DNA of 64,000 bases, from contig CAVSKI010000006.1 in NCBI GenBank assembly GCA_963728495.1, positions 1 to 64,000 of the forward strand, in the 5' to 3' direction. Below, one piece after another: positions 60,785-64,000 of this stretch. Numbering within the stretch: the stretch's first letter is position 1; each line of letters opens with the position of its first letter. The translations under genes were made by a program, and so were the position numbers. The DNA is from JACVRW01 sp963728495. Lineage in GTDB: Bacteria; Actinomycetota; Thermoleophilia; Solirubrobacterales; Thermoleophilaceae. A model generated the notes under the pieces. It saw only the letters and a program-made list of their open reading frames with translations. It had not been told where the DNA came from and did not search any database.

Positions 60785-60988
60785 TCAGCAGCAGCGGGCG
60801 CTCGGGTTGGCATCGCGCTGATCCATGCGCCAGCGCTCGTAATCGCGCCGGCTCATCACCGGGTCGCCGGGGTGCTCGCGCCGGCGGTGCTCCACGTAGC
60901 GGTCGTAGGCGGTCTCGCCGGAGACCTCGCGCAGGTAGCCCATGAACCCACGGGCGGCTCCTCCGAGCCGAGGATGAGCGGAGAACAT
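60785..60988 (-). CDS. YbdD/YjiX-family CstA-associated protein
   Basis: A 67-aa protein of the YbdD/YjiX family: YLREVSGETAYDRYVEHRRR, HPGDPVMSRRDYERWRMDQR and the C-terminal SARCC. In the family the C-terminal CC or CU pair can be Cys or selenocysteine. The gene overlaps cstA by ATGA. YbdD-type partners are required for CstA or BtsT pyruvate uptake in Escherichia coli; here the pairing is conserved. Confidence 0.85.
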   Translation of the reverse strand: MFSAHPRLGGAARGFMGYLREVSGETAYDRYVEHRRREHPGDPVMSRRDYERWRMDQRDANPSARCC

Positions 60989-63177
60989 CAGCGGCTACCC
61001 GCCTCAACCGGCTCGCGCCCCTCGCGCGCGAAGCGACCATTGCCGTTGCCCGCCTTGGCCAGCTCCTCGCGCTCGGTCCGCGTTGCGATCAGGCCCGAGG
61101 GGGCGAACAGGCTCGACGGCTGTGCCGGTACCTCGGTCGTCTCCAGCGGTCGCCGTCCCCGGATGATCCCGATCCACACGCGCGCGGCGTCGGCGATGAT
61201 CACGATGATCAGGAACGCGAAGAATGCGGCCAGCACGCCGTCGACGGTGGAGTTGGTAACCACCTGTTCCATGTCGCCGATGTTCTGCGCCGGCGGGAGC
61301 ACCTCGCCGTTGTCGAGCGCCTCCTGGAAGGCATCGCGCTGGGCGAAGAAGCCGAGCTTGGGGTCGTCGGAGAACACCTTCTGGTAGCTCGCCGTGAGCG
61401 TGACCGTGGCATCCCAGGCCAGCGGCGCGAGGGTCACCCAGGCCCATTTGAGCTTGCCGGACTTGATGAGGATCGTCGTGCCCACGGTCAGCGCCACCGC
61501 GGCCAGCAGCTGATTGGCGATACCGAACAACGGGAACAGCTGGTTGATTCCGCCGAGCGGATCGGTGGCTCCCGTCCAGAGGAAGTAGCCCCAGGCGGCG
61601 ACGACGATCGCGCTCGTGGCCCAGAGGCCCGGCTTCCAGGACACGCGCCCAATCGGCTTCCAGACGTTGCCCAGCGTGTCCTGCAGCATGAAGCGCCCGA
61701 CCCGCGTGCCCGCGTCCACCGTGGTGAGGATGAACAGGGCCTCGAACATGATCGCGAAGTGGTACCAGAAGGGCCTGAGGCTGTTCCCGCCTATCACGCC
61801 CGAGAAGATCTCCGACATGCCGATGGCCAGGGTCGGCGCGCCGCCGGTGCGAGCGACCAGCGTCTCCTCCTCCACCGAGTTGGCGGCCGACTGCAGCTGA
61901 TCCGGGCTGATGCTGAAGCCCAGGTCGCCCACCGCGGTCGAGGCCGATTGCACGGTGTCGCCCACCACGCCGGCGGGCGCGTTCATGGCGAAGTAGAGGC
62001 CGGGGTCGAGAATCGAGGCGGCGGTGATGGCCATCACGGCCACGAAGGACTCCATCAGCATCGCGCCGTAGCCGATCGTGCGTACCTGCGTCTCCTTCTC
62101 GATCATCTTCGGAGTGGTGCCCGAAGCGATCAGGGAGTGGAAGCCGGACAGGGCGCCGCAGGCGATGATGATGAAGACGAACGGGAACAGCGCGCCCGCG
62201 AACACCGGGCCCTGGCCGTTCGAGGCAAACTCCGTGAAGCGCTCGTTCTGGAGCACCGGCAGCGTCACGAGGATGCCCAGCGCCAACAGCACGATCGTGC
62301 CGATCTTCATGAAGGTCGAGAGGTAGTCGCGCGGTGCCAGCAGCATCCAGACGGGCAGGACAGAGGCGGCGAACCCGTACACGACCAAACAGATCACGAG
62401 CGTCTCGGGATCGAGCGTGAAGAAGTCGGCCAGGGCGCCGTCGGCCTCCTGCACCCAACCGCCGGCCACGATGGCCAGGAGCAGCAACGCCACGCCGAGC
62501 GCCGTGGTCTCCAGCACCCGCCCCGGTCGCAGCACGCGCATGTAGAAGCCCATGAAGAACGCGATCGGGATCGTCATCGCGATCGAGAACGTGCCCCAGG
62601 GCGATGCGGTCAGCGCCTGCACCACCACAAGCGCGAGCACCGCGAGCAGGATGATCATGATCGAGAAGACCGCGATGAGGGCCGCGGCACCGCCCACCGG
62701 GCCGATCTCGTCGCGCGCCATCTGCCCCAGGCTCTTGCCGTCCCGGCGCATGGAGAAGAAGAGGATCACCATGTCCTGCACGGCGCCGGCGAAGATGACC
62801 CCGACGATGATCCAGATGGTGCCCGGCAGGAAGCCCATCTGGGCGGCCAGCACCGGGCCGACCAGTGGGCCTGCGCCGGCGATCGCCGCGAAATGGTGGC
62901 CGAACAGCACGCGCCGGTCGGTGGGCTGGAAGTCGTGACCGTTGTCGAGGCGCTCAGACGGCGTGGCCCGCCGGTCGTCGGTCCCGAGCACCTTCTTGGC
63001 GATGAAGCGCGCGTAGAAGCGGTACGCGATCGCGTACGAGCAGACGGCGGCGAAGAGCAGCCAGACCGCTCCGATGTCCTCCCCGCGGGACAGCGCCAGG
63101 ATTCCCCACGCCACCGCGCCGAGCAGACCCACGGCACTCCAGATCAGAACGCTCCGCGGCCGAATCCGCTGTCTCAC
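60988..63177 (-). CDS. cstA: Carbon starvation protein CstA (pyruvate/peptide transporter)
   Basis: A 729-aa integral membrane protein with about 16 to 18 helices. It has the CstA N-terminal pattern VLFGHHFAAIAGAGPLVGPV, AAQMGFLPGTIWIIVGVIFA, FFSMRRDGKSLGQMARDEIG, SGFHSLIASGTTPKMIE and LFILTTVDAGTRVGRFMLQD. CstA-type transporters import pyruvate and possibly peptides with protons. The GTG start has GAGGAGGGGAGATC upstream (good Shine-Dalgarno). Followed by the YbdD-type partner in an ATGA overlap. Confidence 0.94.
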   Translation of the reverse strand: MRQRIRPRSVLIWSAVGLLGAVAWGILALSRGEDIGAVWLLFAAVCSYAIAYRFYARFIAKKVLGTDDRRATPSERLDNGHDFQPTDRRVLFGHHFAAIAGAGPLVGPVLAAQMGFLPGTIWIIVGVIFAGAVQDMVILFFSMRRDGKSLGQMARDEIGPVGGAAALIAVFSIMIILLAVLALVVVQALTASPWGTFSIAMTIPIAFFMGFYMRVLRPGRVLETTALGVALLLLAIVAGGWVQEADGALADFFTLDPETLVICLVVYGFAASVLPVWMLLAPRDYLSTFMKIGTIVLLALGILVTLPVLQNERFTEFASNGQGPVFAGALFPFVFIIIACGALSGFHSLIASGTTPKMIEKETQVRTIGYGAMLMESFVAVMAITAASILDPGLYFAMNAPAGVVGDTVQSASTAVGDLGFSISPDQLQSAANSVEEETLVARTGGAPTLAIGMSEIFSGVIGGNSLRPFWYHFAIMFEALFILTTVDAGTRVGRFMLQDTLGNVWKPIGRVSWKPGLWATSAIVVAAWGYFLWTGATDPLGGINQLFPLFGIANQLLAAVALTVGTTILIKSGKLKWAWVTLAPLAWDATVTLTASYQKVFSDDPKLGFFAQRDAFQEALDNGEVLPPAQNIGDMEQVVTNSTVDGVLAAFFAFLIIVIIADAARVWIGIIRGRRPLETTEVPAQPSSLFAPSGLIATRTEREELAKAGNGNGRFAREGREPVEAGSR

Positions 63178-63269
63178 GATCTCCCCTCCTCGGTGCCGTT
63201 TGCCTCACTCGTGACTTTCATCACGCAACCTGTGAGGGGAGCTACCCGGTTCAGCGCTTCTCAATGCAA

Positions 63270-63294
63270 AGAGGGCGCCTCCCGGGCGCCCTCT
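63270..63294 (-). terminator. Terminator downstream of the 63320 gene
   Basis: A 10-bp perfect inverted repeat (AGAGGGCGCC and GGCGCCCTCT) with a 5-nt loop lies 26 nt past the stop of the minus-strand gene at 63320. The minus-strand continuation is TTTG. It separates this gene from cstA. Confidence 0.75.
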
Positions 63295-63319
63295 CGGCAA
63301 ACTCAGATAAGCGCTGCGC

Positions 63320-63790
63320 CTAGCCCGTACTCACCGGCTCGCTCGAGCTGGAGCTCGACGAGCTCGAATCGGGCGTGGTGGTGGCGGTGTACTCGAACTC
63401 CTCCTCGGCGCCGAACATGGCGTCGAGCACCTTCTTGCGAAGGCCCTCGCTCAGGGCAAGCGCGGCGGCCGCGCCCACGAGAGCGAGCAGGAACAGCTTG
63501 CGCTTGCGCTTCTTCTTCTTCTTGACCCCGCGCAGCTGGTCGCTCGCCTCCTTGAGAGAGGCCGCAGCATCCTTGAGCTCACGTTGGGTCTTCTTGTCGT
63601 CCAGAGCCTTCGCCGGGCCCTTGCCGTTGATGCGCCCGTACGCGTTCTTGGCGGACACGAAGGCATTGCGCAAGTTGTCACGCAGCTCCGGGTCGTCCAT
63701 CATGCGCTGGACGTACTGGTTCGAGCGGACCGCCTTGCCGGCGGCGAACGCTCCGGCACCGGCCTTTGCGGCCTTTTTCTTTGCTGCCAT
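63320..63790 (-). CDS. Hypothetical protein with a basic region, one helix and a Ser-rich tail
   Basis: A 156-aa protein: Lys/Ala-rich start (MAAKKKAAKAGAGAF), a helical part (NQYVQRMMDDPELRDNLRN, AFVSAKNAYGRINGK), a Lys-rich cluster directly before one hydrophobic helix (LFLLALVGAAAALALSEGL), and a Ser run at the C-terminus. Likely membrane-associated with a basic cytosolic part. The YVQRMMDDPELRDNLR segment is conserved-looking in actinobacterial proteins of unknown role. GGAGAGC before the ATG is a Shine-Dalgarno. Confidence 0.7.
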   Translation of the reverse strand: MAAKKKAAKAGAGAFAAGKAVRSNQYVQRMMDDPELRDNLRNAFVSAKNAYGRINGKGPAKALDDKKTQRELKDAAASLKEASDQLRGVKKKKKRKRKLFLLALVGAAAALALSEGLRKKVLDAMFGAEEEFEYTATTTPDSSSSSSSSSEPVSTG

Positions 63791-63861
63791 TGCTCTCCTC
63801 GTCTCCGCTTTCCGGTGACACCATACCCGGCTTCGGGCGCTCGGAACCGAAAAGGCCCTGC

Positions 63862-64000
63862 TCAGGCCGCCGCGCGCCGGCGCCGGGGCCGCTCCAGCGC
63901 AGCGTCCAGCACCTCGTCCACCTCGTCCACCAGTACGAACTTCATCTTCTTGCGCAGGTGCTCGGGGATGTCGTCGATGTCGGCCTCGTTGCGGCGCGGG
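63862..64000 (-). CDS. lon: Lon protease, C-terminal end only (gene continues beyond the window)
   Basis: The last 45 codons read PRRNEADIDDIPEHLRKKMK, then FVLVDEVDEVLDAALER and an Arg/Ala-rich end, the typical end of Lon's proteolytic domain (the P..N..D...IP...V..V..VL segment). The 5' part with the Walker and Ser-Lys dyad motifs is outside the window. Lon degrades misfolded and regulatory proteins with ATP. The identity is good but rests on a short segment. Confidence 0.8.
   Translation of the reverse strand, partial: PRRNEADIDDIPEHLRKKMKFVLVDEVDEVLDAALERPRRRRAAA

Noticed and set aside
60785..60988. Selenoprotein form of the YbdD-type protein.
   Set aside because: The C-terminus ends with two Cys codons and an ordinary stop; no in-frame TGA precedes them.

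Overview
The window is very GC-rich with densely packed, mostly actinobacterial-type genes. The lineage is probably Thermoleophilia (Solirubrobacterales or Gaiellales-like). This rests on the conserved block glmU-prs-rplY-pth-mfd-mazG-eno-ftsB-ppx, an actinobacterial arrangement, together with a csrA gene, SnoaL-like proteins beginning M(S/T)QENV, and secreted proteins typical of that class. The lineage is inferred from the sequence; no marker-gene search was possible.

Layout. 1-2 kb: tRNA-fMet, an ArsC-like reductase, ppx, and a candidate structured small RNA. 2-9.4 kb: S9 peptidase, a thiamine-diphosphate enzyme, a haloalkane-dehalogenase-like hydrolase, a membrane SpoIIE phosphatase and small membrane proteins. 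9.4-19.6 kb: a CTP-synthase-C-terminus-like protein, tRNA-Leu, an ECF sigma factor fused to a zinc anti-sigma motif and a membrane tail, csaA, an R2lox-type oxidase, a lipoprotein, a UPF0173 hydrolase, a catalytically dead rhomboid, a carboxylate-amine ligase, a DUF2090-type aldolase homolog and csrA. 19.6-28.8 kb: ftsB, eno, mazG, a PpiC-type lipoprotein, mfd, pth and rplY. 28.8-31.1 kb: an ABC1/UbiB kinase and a secreted protein.

31.1-41.4 kb: a likely genomic island. It is bounded by a 20-bp direct repeat of the 3' end of prs and separates prs from rplY. Its right-hand two thirds is poor in intact genes and holds broken EthD, serine hydrolase, SnoaL and TIR-domain genes. 41.4-49.5 kb: prs, glmU, a VOC protein, tRNA-Gln, an HNH nuclease, an AAC(2')-I-like acetyltransferase, a PPOX protein, a PucR/CdaR-type regulator and a DedA-PAP2 fusion. 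49.5-58.1 kb: ispE-rsmA-tatD-metG, an M23 peptidase, rsmI-ROK kinase, an LCP protein and an FmdB-type zinc ribbon. 58.3-64 kb: glyS, a PPOX protein with a TetR regulator, cstA with its small YbdD partner, a hypothetical protein, and the C-terminus of Lon.

Two window-wide patterns stand out. First, about twenty genes have a TANNNT-like -10 hexamer 6-10 nt before the start codon and no Shine-Dalgarno, which points to widespread leaderless transcription; I used this to choose several starts. Second, single-base indels break at least eight genes, including the essential eno and pth, and one tRNA; all are restored to normal length by one-base edits. This suggests assembly or sequencing indels, with worse damage inside the island, where real decay is also possible.
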